Origin: Polyangiaceae bacterium UTPRO1
GTDB lineage: Bacteria; Desulfobacterota; Binatia; UTPRO1
Assembly (NCBI GenBank): GCA_002050235.1
Contig: MWST01000043.1
Location: 124,001 to 188,000, forward strand
Direction of reading: 5' to 3'
Length of the DNA stretch: 64,000 bases
Positions 50,380-59,489 of the stretch are shown one piece after another (within the stretch, counting starts at the first letter, position 1; the number at the start of each line of letters is the position of its first letter). The notes beneath the pieces were generated by a model that did no database searches, was not told where the DNA came from, and was given only the letters and a program-made list of their open reading frames with translations. A program made the position numbers and the translations under genes.

Positions 50380-50430
50380 GGGTTCTCTTCTCGCAGTGTG
50401 GAGGCGGTGACCCGACCTTCGGACACGGCG

Positions 50431-51912
50431 TCAGCGGCGCTCGTAGTCGGCGAGCTGCGGCGCGCGCATCTCCTCGCGAAAGCGATCGAACGTCCATGGC
50501 CAGGCGATCGGGACACCGCCGGGGTCGAGGTACCAGCTCCGGCAGCCGCTCTGCCAGATCGTCGTCCGGGCGGCCTCGCGGCGATCGGCTGCGAAGCGTT
50601 CCATCGCCGCCGGCGCGGCGCTCACCTCGCGATACGCGCCGCGGCGCACGTGCTCGACGAGCTGCAGGATGTATCCGATCTGCAGCTCCGCGACCTCGAT
50701 CAACGAGAAGTTCCCGACCGGCCCATTGGGGCCGTTCAGCATGAAGAAGTTCGGGAATGCGGGGACCGAGATCGCCAGATACGCGAACGGCCCGTCCTTC
50801 CAGACCTCGTCGAGCGCCACCCCATTGCGGCCGACCACCTCGATCGGACGCACGAAGCGGTCGACCTGGTAGCCGGTGGCGAGGACGAGCACGTCGAGCG
50901 GGTGGAGCCGTCCGTCCTGCGTGCGGACGCCGGCGGGCTCGATGCCGGTTATCGCCGCGGTGACCAGTCGGGCGTTCGGGCGCTGGATCGCCTCGTAGAA
51001 GTCCGCCGACATGATGAGCCGTTTGCAGCCCGCCCGGTAGCTAGGGCGGAGCCTCTCGCGCAGCTCGGGATCGCGGACGCTGGTCTCGAGGTTGGCGACG
51101 CAGGCGTCGTGGATGGCTTGGAGCTGCGGCGAATCGGCGTCGATGACGGCATTCGAGAAGCCGTCGGCGAAGGCGCGCGAGATGTCGGCGCGAAGCGCCG
51201 CCATCTTCTCCGGTTGCGTCCGGAACTCGGCCTGCTCGACCGGCGTATAGGCCGGATTGTCCTGGGCCATGATCCACTGCGGCGTGCGCTGGAAGAGGGC
51301 GAGCTCCGACACCTCGTGCACGAGCGCCGAGACCACCTGGATCGCGCTCGAGCCGGTCCCGATGACGCCGATCCGCCGGCCGGCCGTGGCGACACCATGG
51401 TCCCAGCGCGCGGTGTGGAGCGTCGGTCCTGCGAACGTCTCCAGCCCCGGGATGTCGGGGTACGCGGGATCACGCAGCACGCCCGTGGCCGCGATGACGA
51501 AATCGCCGGCGTCGCCGGAGCCGTCGGCCAGCTCGATCTTCCAGCGTCCGTCCGCGAACGTGCAGCGCCGGACCTCCTTCCCGTAGCGGATCAGCCGGTC
51601 GATGCCGAAGCGCCGAGCGACGGCCTCGAAGTAGGACTGGATCTCGGCGCCCGATGCGAAGCGGTGTGACCAGTCGGGGTTGGGGGCGAACGAGTAGCAG
51701 TAGAGGTGCGAGGGTACGTCGCACGCGAGGCCCGGGTAGGTGTTGTCGCGCCAGGTGCCGCCGAGACGGTCGGCTCTTTCGTAGATCGTGAAATCGTGGA
51801 ATCCGGCCTTGCGCAGCTCGATCGCGGCGAGGATCCCCGACATCCCGGCGCCGATGATGATGAAGCGGCAGGGGCGCTCCGAGCCGGCCGATGGCGAGGC
51901 GGAGGTGGTCAT
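50431..51912 (-). CDS. Flavin-containing monooxygenase, Baeyer-Villiger type
   Basis: 493 residues with two Rossmann motifs: FIIIGAGMSGILAAIELRKAG (FAD) and IGVIGTGSSAIQVVSALV (NADPH). The BVMO fingerprint between them reads FAGPTLHTARWDH (FxGxxxHxxxWD). YERADRLGGTWRDNTYPGLACDVPSHLY is typical of cyclohexanone or steroid monooxygenases. It inserts oxygen next to a ketone with NADPH and O2. ATG 51912; divergent from the 62-residue protein. Confidence 0.93.
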   Translation of the reverse strand: MTTSASPSAGSERPCRFIIIGAGMSGILAAIELRKAGFHDFTIYERADRLGGTWRDNTYPGLACDVPSHLYCYSFAPNPDWSHRFASGAEIQSYFEAVARRFGIDRLIRYGKEVRRCTFADGRWKIELADGSGDAGDFVIAATGVLRDPAYPDIPGLETFAGPTLHTARWDHGVATAGRRIGVIGTGSSAIQVVSALVHEVSELALFQRTPQWIMAQDNPAYTPVEQAEFRTQPEKMAALRADISRAFADGFSNAVIDADSPQLQAIHDACVANLETSVRDPELRERLRPSYRAGCKRLIMSADFYEAIQRPNARLVTAAITGIEPAGVRTQDGRLHPLDVLVLATGYQVDRFVRPIEVVGRNGVALDEVWKDGPFAYLAISVPAFPNFFMLNGPNGPVGNFSLIEVAELQIGYILQLVEHVRRGAYREVSAAPAAMERFAADRREAARTTIWQSGCRSWYLDPGGVPIAWPWTFDRFREEMRAPQLADYERR

Positions 51913-52019
51913 ACGACGAACGGATGCCGCTTCGCCGTCCTCGCGGCCATGACCATGATCATGCGGCGCTGCACCTCGGAGCCGTGCCGTGCTATCGCAG
52001 GAGGGAAGAGGAGGCCTCC

Positions 52020-52208
52020 ATGACCGTGTCCTTCGAGCTGTCCGCCGACGAGCGGCGACTGTTGTCGACGCATCTCCGGCGCCACATCGAGCACCTCGAC
52101 GCCGAGCTCGTGCGCACCGACCAACCGGCGCTGCAGCACGCGCTGGCCCGCGAGATCGACCAGCTGCGCGCCATCGCGCAGCGGCTCGACGCGAGCAGCG
52201 GACGCTGA
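52020..52208 (+). CDS. Small helical protein, unknown function
   Basis: 62 residues with a strong ribosome binding site (GAGGAGG). It looks like two amphipathic helices (ADERRLLSTHLRRHIEHLDAEL and HALAREIDQLRAIAQRLDA) and may be a coiled coil. I do not recognise a family. It lies between the BVMO and MAPEG genes and ends 23 bases before the convergent MAPEG gene. Confidence 0.65.
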   Translation: MTVSFELSADERRLLSTHLRRHIEHLDAELVRTDQPALQHALAREIDQLRAIAQRLDASSGR

Positions 52209-52231
52209 CCGCAGAGGCCCGCGCATCGTGT

Positions 52232-52678
52232 CTAGAGCGCCGTCCACAGGACGCGCAGTGTCATGAGCACGAGCGCCGAAGTCGCGACGACGAAGCTCAC
52301 TCCGCGCCACGGTTGGATGTGGCGCAGGTAGCAGTACGTGTGGGCGAGGCGCGCGAGGGTGAAGATCCAGCAGAAGAACCTGGCGCCGAAGGGCGAGGCG
52401 CCGGTCAATACGTAGACGAGACCGACGGCGAAGAAGATCGGGATCGTCTCGAGGTCGTTGCGCTGGATGCGGAGCGCGTGCGCCACCTCGGGATGTTCTT
52501 GCTCGCTCACCGTGGCGCCCGGCGTCCCGAACGCCGCGGCATCCTCGGCGTTGATGAAGCTCTGGTTCTTCGAGCGGCGCGTCGCCGTGTAGATGGCCGA
52601 GTACACCATCTTCAGGGCCAGGATGGCGGTGCAGAAGGCATAGGTGCGAAAGGCGGGATTGGCCGACAGAGTTTCCAC
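52232..52678 (-). CDS. MAPEG-family membrane protein (microsomal GST-like)
   Basis: 148 residues with four hydrophobic segments. AFCTAILALKMVYSAIYTATRR, the VAHALRIQRNDLETIPIFF loop and FARLAHTYCYLRHIQPWR-like end (TLARLAHTYCYLRH) are MAPEG/MGST1 features. MGSTs conjugate glutathione to lipophilic electrophiles. GTG 52678 follows AGGAGGA by six bases. A soluble GST gene lies a few kb away at 56210. Confidence 0.9.
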   Translation of the reverse strand: METLSANPAFRTYAFCTAILALKMVYSAIYTATRRSKNQSFINAEDAAAFGTPGATVSEQEHPEVAHALRIQRNDLETIPIFFAVGLVYVLTGASPFGARFFCWIFTLARLAHTYCYLRHIQPWRGVSFVVATSALVLMTLRVLWTAL

Positions 52679-52819
52679 GCGGGTCCTCCTTCGTCGCAGC
52701 GACGATTGCTCGCCAGTGCCACGCACTTCGGGGAGGGTCAAGGCCGCGCCGCCTGCGGTGAGGTGCGGACGCGCCGACGCTGTGACGCCGGCGGCGGCGC
52801 GCGGGTAGGACTTTCGCCC

Positions 52820-54640
52820 ATGCGAGCCTCGTTCTTCGCTGCGCCGGTCGCCCTGCTGGCGCTGTTGCTCGCAGCGTGCTCGCCCGCCGCGCGCCTTGCG
52901 CACGCCCCGGCGGCGGACGATGCCGGGAGCGGAGAGGGGCGGCAGCTCGAGGCGGTCGTCACCGCCTTCGCCGAGGCGCGCAAGCGCGTCGATCCGTACT
53001 GGGCGTTCTACTTCGGCATCGAGGAGGACCTGGCGAAGTTCGGCGACTACCCGAGCCCGGCCGCGCGCGAACGCTCGCGGCGGACGTACACGGACGGGCT
53101 CGCGGCCCTCGCCGCCGTCCGCCCCGAGCGCCTGACGCCGCACGACCGGCTCACGTACGCGCTCTTCCGCGAGGATCTGGAGGTGGCTCTCGCGGGCTTC
53201 GCCTTCCCGACCGATCTCCTGGGCTTCACGCCGATGGGCAACCGCGCGCTCCAGTTCCTCGACGACACCAATCCCGCGCTCACCGACTTTCCGTTCGATT
53301 CGGTCGCGCACTACGAGGCCTTCCTGCGGCGGGCCGAGGGCTTCTCGGCGTACGTCGACCGGCAGATCGCGACCCTCCGACGCGGCATCGCCGAGGGCAT
53401 CGTCGAGGAGTGCGGCATCGTCGATGCTGCGCGCAAGAGCTATGCGGCAGCGCTGGCGCCGGCCGACGCGTCGCATCCCTTTTGGCGGCCGATGACGGTG
53501 ATGCCGGCGACCATCACGGCCGACGAGCAGGCTCGCATCGGCGCCGGCTTCCGGCGCGTCATCGCCGCCGTGATCGTCCCCGGCTATCGGCGGCTCGACG
53601 CTTTCCTGCGCGACGAGTACCGCCGGCATTGTCGCCGCACGCTCGGGCTCGGCGGTGTGCCGCACGGTGCCCAGTGGTACGCCTGGGCCATTCGCGCCAA
53701 TACGGACCTGCCGCTCGCAGCGGCCGAGGTGCACGAGATCGGTCGGCGCGAAGTGGCGCGCATCGCCGCCGAGCTCGATGCGATCCGGCGCCAGGTCGGC
53801 TTCGCCGGCTCGCTCGCCGATTTTCTGGCCTCCTGGCGGCAGGCGCCCGAGAACCGCTTCGGCGACGCCGCGGAGATGTTCGCAGCGTTCGGCGCCGTCA
53901 AGACGGAGATGGCAGCGCTGGCGCCGCGCTGGTTCCGCCGCCTCCCGGCGAGCGGCTACGACATCGTCTCCGCGAGCAACCCGCGGGCGGCGGCGGCGAG
54001 CTATTCCGGGCCCACCGACACCGTGCCGCGCGGGCGCCTGGTCCTGAACACCCTGAACCTCGGCGCCGTTGCCAGGGACCGCGTCCCGACGCTCTCGCTG
54101 CACGAGACCGTGCCCGGGCACCACCTCCAGATCGCGCTCGTCTTCGAGATGAAGGACGGGCTCTCCGAGTACCGGCGCAAGATCTTCTCTTCGACGGCCT
54201 TCGTCGAGGGCTGGGCGCTCTACGCGGAGTGGCTGGGTCGGGAGATGGGGGTGTACCGGACGCCGATGCAGCGGGTCGGCAACTTGAACGACGAGATGCT
54301 GCGGGCGGTGCGACTCGTGGTCGACACCGGCATCCACGCCTACGGCTGGTCGCGCCAACGGGCGCGGGCGTACATGCATGAGCACCTGGCGCACGACCCC
54401 GAGGATATCGCCATCGAGGTCGACCGCTACGCGGTCTGGCCGGGTCAGGCGCTGGCCTACAAGCTCGGCGAGCTCGAGATCAGAGCCCTCCGCCGCCGCG
54501 CCGAGGCCGCGCTCGGCGCCGCCTTCGACGTCCGCGAATTCCACGACGTCGTGCTCGGCGACGGCACGGTCTCGCTCGGCGTGCTGCGGAGCCAGGTCGA
54601 CGCGTGGCTCACGGCGAAGCTACGCGGCGCTCGCCGCTAG
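52820..54640 (+). CDS. DUF885 family metallopeptidase lipoprotein
   Basis: 606 residues. A lipoprotein signal (LALLLAAC) precedes the DUF885 domain, whose zinc motif HETVPGHHLQ begins at His428, with a distal glutamate in TAFVEGWALYAEWLG. These enzymes resemble thermolysin-like/M32-type carboxypeptidases. VWPGQALAYKLGELEI is a family signature. It overlaps the convergent aldehyde dehydrogenase by four bases: the sequence CTAG serves as TAG stop on both strands. Confidence 0.9.
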   Translation: MRASFFAAPVALLALLLAACSPAARLAHAPAADDAGSGEGRQLEAVVTAFAEARKRVDPYWAFYFGIEEDLAKFGDYPSPAARERSRRTYTDGLAALAAVRPERLTPHDRLTYALFREDLEVALAGFAFPTDLLGFTPMGNRALQFLDDTNPALTDFPFDSVAHYEAFLRRAEGFSAYVDRQIATLRRGIAEGIVEECGIVDAARKSYAAALAPADASHPFWRPMTVMPATITADEQARIGAGFRRVIAAVIVPGYRRLDAFLRDEYRRHCRRTLGLGGVPHGAQWYAWAIRANTDLPLAAAEVHEIGRREVARIAAELDAIRRQVGFAGSLADFLASWRQAPENRFGDAAEMFAAFGAVKTEMAALAPRWFRRLPASGYDIVSASNPRAAAASYSGPTDTVPRGRLVLNTLNLGAVARDRVPTLSLHETVPGHHLQIALVFEMKDGLSEYRRKIFSSTAFVEGWALYAEWLGREMGVYRTPMQRVGNLNDEMLRAVRLVVDTGIHAYGWSRQRARAYMHEHLAHDPEDIAIEVDRYAVWPGQALAYKLGELEIRALRRRAEAALGAAFDVREFHDVVLGDGTVSLGVLRSQVDAWLTAKLRGARR

Positions 54641-56073
54641 CGCTTGAAACGCAGCAGGAGATCCAGAAGCCGGCTGTGGAGTTTCGTGTACGGCGGGTAG
54701 AACATCTGGATGCCGGAGAGCTTGGGGTTGGTGTGCACCGGGCGCATCTTGCTGAACTCCTGGAAGCCCTCCCAGCCGTGGTAGTGGCCCATGCCGCTGG
54801 CGCCGATGCCGCCGAACGGCAGGTCGTGCTGGGCGATGTGGAACATGCAGTTGTTGATCGTGACGCCGCCCGAGAGCGTTCCGTAGAGCACCTTCTCTTC
54901 GACGGCCTTGTCGTCGGTGAAGAGATAGAGGCCGAGCGGGCGGTCCTTGGCATTCACGTACGCGAGCACTTCGTCGATCGTGGTGTAGGTCTTGACCGGG
55001 AGGAGCGGGCCGAAGATCTCCTCCTTCATGATCGTCATGTCCTCGGTCGGGTTCAGGACCAGGTGCGGCGGGATCTTGCGCAGCTCGTCGTTGAAAGTGG
55101 CGCCCGGCACCAGCGGTACGATCTTGGCGCCCTTCTTCGCGGCGTCGTCGAGGGTGTTGCGCAGGCGCCGGTAGGACTTCTCGTCGATGATCGAGGTGTA
55201 GCTGCGGTCGTTGGTATCCGGGTAGCGCTCGGCCAACGTCTTCTCGGCGCTCTTCACGAAGGTCTCGACCTTGCCCTCGGGGATGAAGAGGTAGTCGGGT
55301 GCAAGGCAGGTCTGGCCGGCGTTCACGAACTTTCCGTAGAGGATGCGGCTCGCCGCTGTCTCGACGTCGTAGTCGGGGGCGATGATGGTCGGCGACTTGC
55401 CGCCGAGCTCGAGCGTGACCGGCGTCAGATTCTCCGCCGCCGAGCGCATGACGGTGCGGCCGGCGTCGGCAGAGCCCGTGAAGATGATGTGGTCGAACGG
55501 CAGCGTCGTGAAGTCGTGCGGCTTCACGCCCGGCAGGATCGCGACCATGTCCTCGGGGAACTGCTGGCGGAACTTCTCGGCGAGGAGACGGCAGAGGTTC
55601 TGCGAGTTGCTCGCCATCTTGATCATGCAGCGGTTGCCGGCGGCGAGGATGCTGGTGAGCGGGCTGATGGTGAGGAAGAGCGGGTAGTTCCACGGCGACA
55701 CGAGGCCGATCACGCCCTTCGGCTGCGGTACGAGGCGGTTCTTGGCGGTCGCGAAGAGGATGCCGACGTGGCGGTGCTGCGGCTTCATCCACTTGGCGAG
55801 CTGCTTCTTGGCGTTGCGGATGCCGTCGACGCAGTTGAAGAGCTCGAGCAGCTTCGATTCCTCGGCGGCGCGGTGCCCGAAGTCGGCGTTGATGGCTTCG
55901 GCGATGGCGTCGACGTTGTCGATGAGGATGCGTTCGACCGTGTCGAGGTTCGTGCGGCGCTCGTCGAGCGAGGGATACGGATGGCGCAGGTAGGCGGCGC
56001 GCTGGAGCTTGAAGATGCGTTGCGCTTCGTTCTCGACGACTTCGAGATGGCGGAGCTGTGCGGTCTGGGCCAT
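54637..56073 (-). CDS. Coniferyl-aldehyde-dehydrogenase-type aldehyde dehydrogenase
   Basis: 478 residues. IGLVSPWNYPLFLTISPL, TLELGGKSPTII (catalytic Glu) and FVNAGQTCLAPDY (catalytic Cys) are the ALDH core; HDLPFGGIGASGMGHYHG and FYPPYTK at the end place it with class 3/coniferyl aldehyde dehydrogenases that oxidise fatty or aromatic aldehydes with NAD(P). ATG 56073 follows GAGGAGG. Downstream of a GST gene on the same strand. Confidence 0.94.
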   Translation of the reverse strand: MAQTAQLRHLEVVENEAQRIFKLQRAAYLRHPYPSLDERRTNLDTVERILIDNVDAIAEAINADFGHRAAEESKLLELFNCVDGIRNAKKQLAKWMKPQHRHVGILFATAKNRLVPQPKGVIGLVSPWNYPLFLTISPLTSILAAGNRCMIKMASNSQNLCRLLAEKFRQQFPEDMVAILPGVKPHDFTTLPFDHIIFTGSADAGRTVMRSAAENLTPVTLELGGKSPTIIAPDYDVETAASRILYGKFVNAGQTCLAPDYLFIPEGKVETFVKSAEKTLAERYPDTNDRSYTSIIDEKSYRRLRNTLDDAAKKGAKIVPLVPGATFNDELRKIPPHLVLNPTEDMTIMKEEIFGPLLPVKTYTTIDEVLAYVNAKDRPLGLYLFTDDKAVEEKVLYGTLSGGVTINNCMFHIAQHDLPFGGIGASGMGHYHGWEGFQEFSKMRPVHTNPKLSGIQMFYPPYTKLHSRLLDLLLRFKR

Positions 56074-56209
56074 GGCGTGATCCTCCTCGTGCGACGATCG
56101 CGGTTGCTGGGCGTACCCTGCGATTTGAACCGAGGAGCGGCTGGAACGCAACCCGGGCGGGCGCCCGAGGATCGCGGGGGCGCCGGAGCGCCGCTCGCGC
56201 CGCAGGCGC

Positions 56210-56818
56210 CTACGCCGGGGTCGCCTGAGCCCGCGCCAACGCCGGACGCGCGGTGCAGCGGCCGAGCCAGGCGGCGGCATGCGGCGCCGACGACAGATCG
56301 AGGCCGGCCATGGGGGCGAGCATCAGGATCGACGCGACGTTCAGATCGGCGATGGTGAAATCGGGGCCGGCGAGCCATTGCTCGCCGGCGAGCGCGCCGT
56401 CGAGGACTGCGAGCGGCTTCTTGAAGCGCTCGGCCGCCTCGTCCGCCTTCGCGGGATCGCGCTGATCTTCGGGAAGGAACATGCGGTGCATCAGCGTGGT
56501 GAGAACGGGCTCCTCGAGCTCGGTCATGGCCCAGATGGTCCACTGATATGTCCGGCCTTCGTCGGCCACCGTCTTCGGCCAGCCGGCAGGACTATATTTG
56601 CGCGCCAGGTAGAGGTTGATCGCCAGCGACTCGAAGAGCACGACGTCGCCGTCCTGCAGCGCCGGAATACGGCCGTTCGGATTGATCTTCAGATACTCGG
56701 GCGAGTGCGCGTCGGTGAGGAAGTGGGTGGGGACGAGCTCGTATGGCTGCCCGATCTCCTCCAGCGCCCAGAGGACGCGCATCGCCCGCGACATCGGGAC
56801 TCCGTAGACCTTGATCAT
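56210..56818 (-). CDS. Glutathione S-transferase
   Basis: 202 residues. Thioredoxin-like N-terminal domain (IKVYGVPMSRAMRVLWALEEIG, NPNGRIPALQDGDVVLFESLAINLYLA) and helical C-terminal domain (LAGPDFTIADLNVAS). The SR residue after VPM is the likely thiol-contact serine. Glutathione-conjugating or isomerase role. ATG 56818 follows GGAGG. The 136-base gap to the aldehyde dehydrogenase gene is GC-rich with no gene. Confidence 0.92.
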   Translation of the reverse strand: MIKVYGVPMSRAMRVLWALEEIGQPYELVPTHFLTDAHSPEYLKINPNGRIPALQDGDVVLFESLAINLYLARKYSPAGWPKTVADEGRTYQWTIWAMTELEEPVLTTLMHRMFLPEDQRDPAKADEAAERFKKPLAVLDGALAGEQWLAGPDFTIADLNVASILMLAPMAGLDLSSAPHAAAWLGRCTARPALARAQATPA

Positions 56819-56838
56819 GTGACCTCCGGTTCGGGCGC

Positions 56839-57744
56839 TCAGCGCGGTGCGAGCTGCGGGAGCAGGTAGCCGGTTCCGAACGTCCCGAGCGCCTCGGTGA
56901 AGTAGACGAGCCGATTCAGGTTCGGCGTGTCGGTTTCGGCGACGAACGTGATGCTGCCGGCCGAGCCGTTCACCCCGGTGCCGGCGACCGACGCCAGGTC
57001 GGACACGGTGACGCCGGTCGCCACGAAGCTCGTTGCACTGATGCCGGCGCCGTTGCTGCGGGTGGCCGCGAGGTTCCACGTGGTCGAGCCGATAGTGGCG
57101 CCGTAGGGCGGATGGTAGTCGTCCTCGAAGTTGATGAAGACGAGCTGATTGCCGCCCTCCTCGATGGGTGCGAGCGTCAGCGGGTCGTAGTAGGCGGCGA
57201 GCACCGCGGTTCGCGGGCGGATGTTCTGGAGCCGCGCCTTGTCCGAGCCGTCGATGACGTCTCCGAGCTGGGCGGGGTCGCCGTTGTCCTTGTACGCGGC
57301 GCGCGCCGCCGCCGCCGTTCCGAGCGCCGATCCGGTCGCAAGATTGGCGACAGTGAAACTGCCGGTGAGCGCGCGGGTAACGATCGGTTGGCCGCCGAGG
57401 TTCACCGCCGTCGCGATGGCGATGCCCGGCTGGCCGGGAAGCCCTTTGCCGCGGAGCGCGCCGACGTCGATGATCTCGAGCGCGCCGCTGGAGAGCGTCA
57501 CGGCTTCCGAGAGCGGCGTGCTGAAGGTCGGTCCGTAGAAGAGGATGCTCACCCGCAGCTCGTTGCCGCTGGCGTTGCGCAGCGTGAGGAAGGTCGTGTA
57601 GCCGCTGCGCGCGTCGTAGAAAAAGATCAGCTGATCGCCGATCGTCTGCGGCGCGCCGATCGTCGCAACGTCGCCGGCTGCGGCGACCTGCGCGCCGACA
57701 GCGAGCACGAGCGCCGCCGCTACAATTCCCATCATCCTCCGCAT
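56839..57744 (-). CDS. Secreted hypothetical protein
   Basis: 301 residues. A signal peptide (about 1-23, ending VAAAGD) and a beta-rich body (LIFFYDARSGYTTFLTLRNASGNEL, VSILFYGPTFSTPL). No cysteines, no catalytic motif, and the fold is not one I know; the pattern of a domain with repeated thread-like strands suggests an adhesin-like or periplasmic sandwich protein. ATG 57744 follows GGAGG. It is 20 bases upstream of the GST gene on the same strand. Confidence 0.75.
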   Translation of the reverse strand: MRRMMGIVAAALVLAVGAQVAAAGDVATIGAPQTIGDQLIFFYDARSGYTTFLTLRNASGNELRVSILFYGPTFSTPLSEAVTLSSGALEIIDVGALRGKGLPGQPGIAIATAVNLGGQPIVTRALTGSFTVANLATGSALGTAAAARAAYKDNGDPAQLGDVIDGSDKARLQNIRPRTAVLAAYYDPLTLAPIEEGGNQLVFINFEDDYHPPYGATIGSTTWNLAATRSNGAGISATSFVATGVTVSDLASVAGTGVNGSAGSITFVAETDTPNLNRLVYFTEALGTFGTGYLLPQLAPR

Positions 57745-57895
57745 ACCGACCTCCTCGCGGGGCCCGGCCCCGTCGTTGCGCCGCGCTGCGTTCCGCCGGG
57801 GCGGGCGCGCCATTGCGGGACTCCTTATGTCGGCGCGTCGCGACGCCGTCAATCGAGCCGCAGCGCCCCGGCGCGAAATCGGCTACCTTGGCGGG

Positions 57896-59410
57896 GTGCA
57901 CGAGCTCCTGAAGCGGGTCGTCAATGCCCGCGTCGCCGAAGTGCTGCCGGAGCCGACGCCGCTCGATCGCGCGCCCGGGCTCGCGGCGCACTGCGGCCGC
58001 GAGGTCATGCTCAAGCGCGAGGATCTGACGCCGATCTTCTCGTTCAAACTCCGCGGCGCGTACAATCGGATCGCGCATCTCGATGCGGCGCAGTGCGCGG
58101 CGGGAGTGATCGCGGCCTCGGCCGGCAACCACGCCCAGGGCGTGGCTTTCGCAGCGACGCGGCTCGGACTCCGCTGCCGCGTCGTGATGCCGCGCACCAC
58201 CCCCGCCATCAAGGTCGCCGCCGTGCGCCGCTTCGGCGTCGAGGTCGAGCTCGTCGGCGACGACTATGCGGCGGCCGCGGCGCACGCTGCGACGGTCGCC
58301 GCCGCTACCGGCATGACCGTGGTGCCGCCGTTCGACGACCTCGACGTCATCGCCGGCCAAGGCACCGTCGGCCTCGAGATCCTCCGCCAGGCCCCGCGCC
58401 AGCTCGGCAGCATCTTCGTGCCGATCGGCGGCGGTGGGCTGGCCGCCGGGATCGCCGCCGTCGTGAAGGCGGTGCGCCCGGACGTGCGGGTGATCGGCGT
58501 CGAGCCCGACGACTCCGACGCCATGACCCGTTCGCTAGCTGCCGGGGCGCGCGTCTCGCTCGAGCACGTCGGCAGCTTCGCCGACGGCGTCGCGGTCCGG
58601 CAGGTCGGCGCCCTGACCTTCGATCTCTGCCGCCGCCACCTCGACGGCACGATCCTGGTCTCGACCGACGAGATCTGCGCCGCGATCGAGGACGTCTTCG
58701 AGGAGACGCGGACGGTGCTCGAGCCCGCGGGCGCGCTCGCGCTCGCCGGCCTGAAGCGCGCCCACGACGACGGAACGGCGGCGCCCGGCACCGCGGTCGT
58801 GATCGCGTCCGGCGCCAACATGAACTTCACGCGCCTCGGCTACGTCGCCGAACGGGCCGAGATCGGCGAGCAGCGCGAGGCGATCCTGGCAGTGACGATC
58901 CCCGAGCGGCCGGGCTCGTTTCTCGACTTCTGCCGCACGCTCGGCGAGCGCAGCGTCACCGAGTTCAATTACCGACTCGCCACCCGCGCCGCGGCGCGCG
59001 TCTTCGTCGGCATCGAGGTGAGCGGGCGCCCGGAGGCGCTGGCGATCGCCGAGCGCCTCCGGGCCCGCGGCTATGCCTGCGTCGACCTCGGCGAGAACGA
59101 TCTGGCGAAGACCCATGTGCGCCACATGGTCGGGGGGCGCAGCCCGCTCGCCCACGACGAGGTGCTCTTCAGCTTCGAGTTCCCGGAGCGGCCGGGAGCG
59201 CTCGTGCAGTTCCTCACCGGCCTCGGATCCCGGTGGAACGTCTCGCTCTTCCACTACCGCAACAACGGAGCGGCATACGGACGCGTGCTCTGCGGTTTCG
59301 AGGTGCCGGCGACCGAACGGGCAGCGCTCGCCGCCGCCCTCGCCGAGCTCGGCTTCCGCTGCGCCGACGAGACCGACAACCCCGCAGCGCGCCTCTTCCT
59401 CCTCCGCTGA
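57896..59410 (+). CDS. ilvA: Threonine ammonia-lyase, biosynthetic
   Basis: About 504 residues from GTG 57896. PLP lysine Lys51 in FSFKLRGAYN, SAGNHAQGVAFAA, and the glycine loop PIGGGGLAAGIAAVV give the catalytic domain; two ACT-like regulatory domains (ILAVTIPERPGSFLDF and FSFEFPERPGALVQFL) follow, as in E. coli IlvA. It makes 2-oxobutyrate for isoleucine synthesis with feedback regulation. Divergent from the secreted protein with 151 bases between. Confidence 0.94.
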   Translation: MHELLKRVVNARVAEVLPEPTPLDRAPGLAAHCGREVMLKREDLTPIFSFKLRGAYNRIAHLDAAQCAAGVIAASAGNHAQGVAFAATRLGLRCRVVMPRTTPAIKVAAVRRFGVEVELVGDDYAAAAAHAATVAAATGMTVVPPFDDLDVIAGQGTVGLEILRQAPRQLGSIFVPIGGGGLAAGIAAVVKAVRPDVRVIGVEPDDSDAMTRSLAAGARVSLEHVGSFADGVAVRQVGALTFDLCRRHLDGTILVSTDEICAAIEDVFEETRTVLEPAGALALAGLKRAHDDGTAAPGTAVVIASGANMNFTRLGYVAERAEIGEQREAILAVTIPERPGSFLDFCRTLGERSVTEFNYRLATRAAARVFVGIEVSGRPEALAIAERLRARGYACVDLGENDLAKTHVRHMVGGRSPLAHDEVLFSFEFPERPGALVQFLTGLGSRWNVSLFHYRNNGAAYGRVLCGFEVPATERAALAAALAELGFRCADETDNPAARLFLLR

Positions 59411-59489
59411 CGGGAAGCGGAGCGCCGCCGCCGGGCGCGGCCAGGACCGTGCTCGCGGCGACCCGTCACGATCCCTGAGAGCGGCGCGT

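Noticed and set aside
52232-54544. A 770-codon minus-strand frame antisense to the DUF885 gene
   Set aside because: Only the first 148 residues of MAPEG (52232-52678) are real; the remainder is shadow sequence without domains or start signals.
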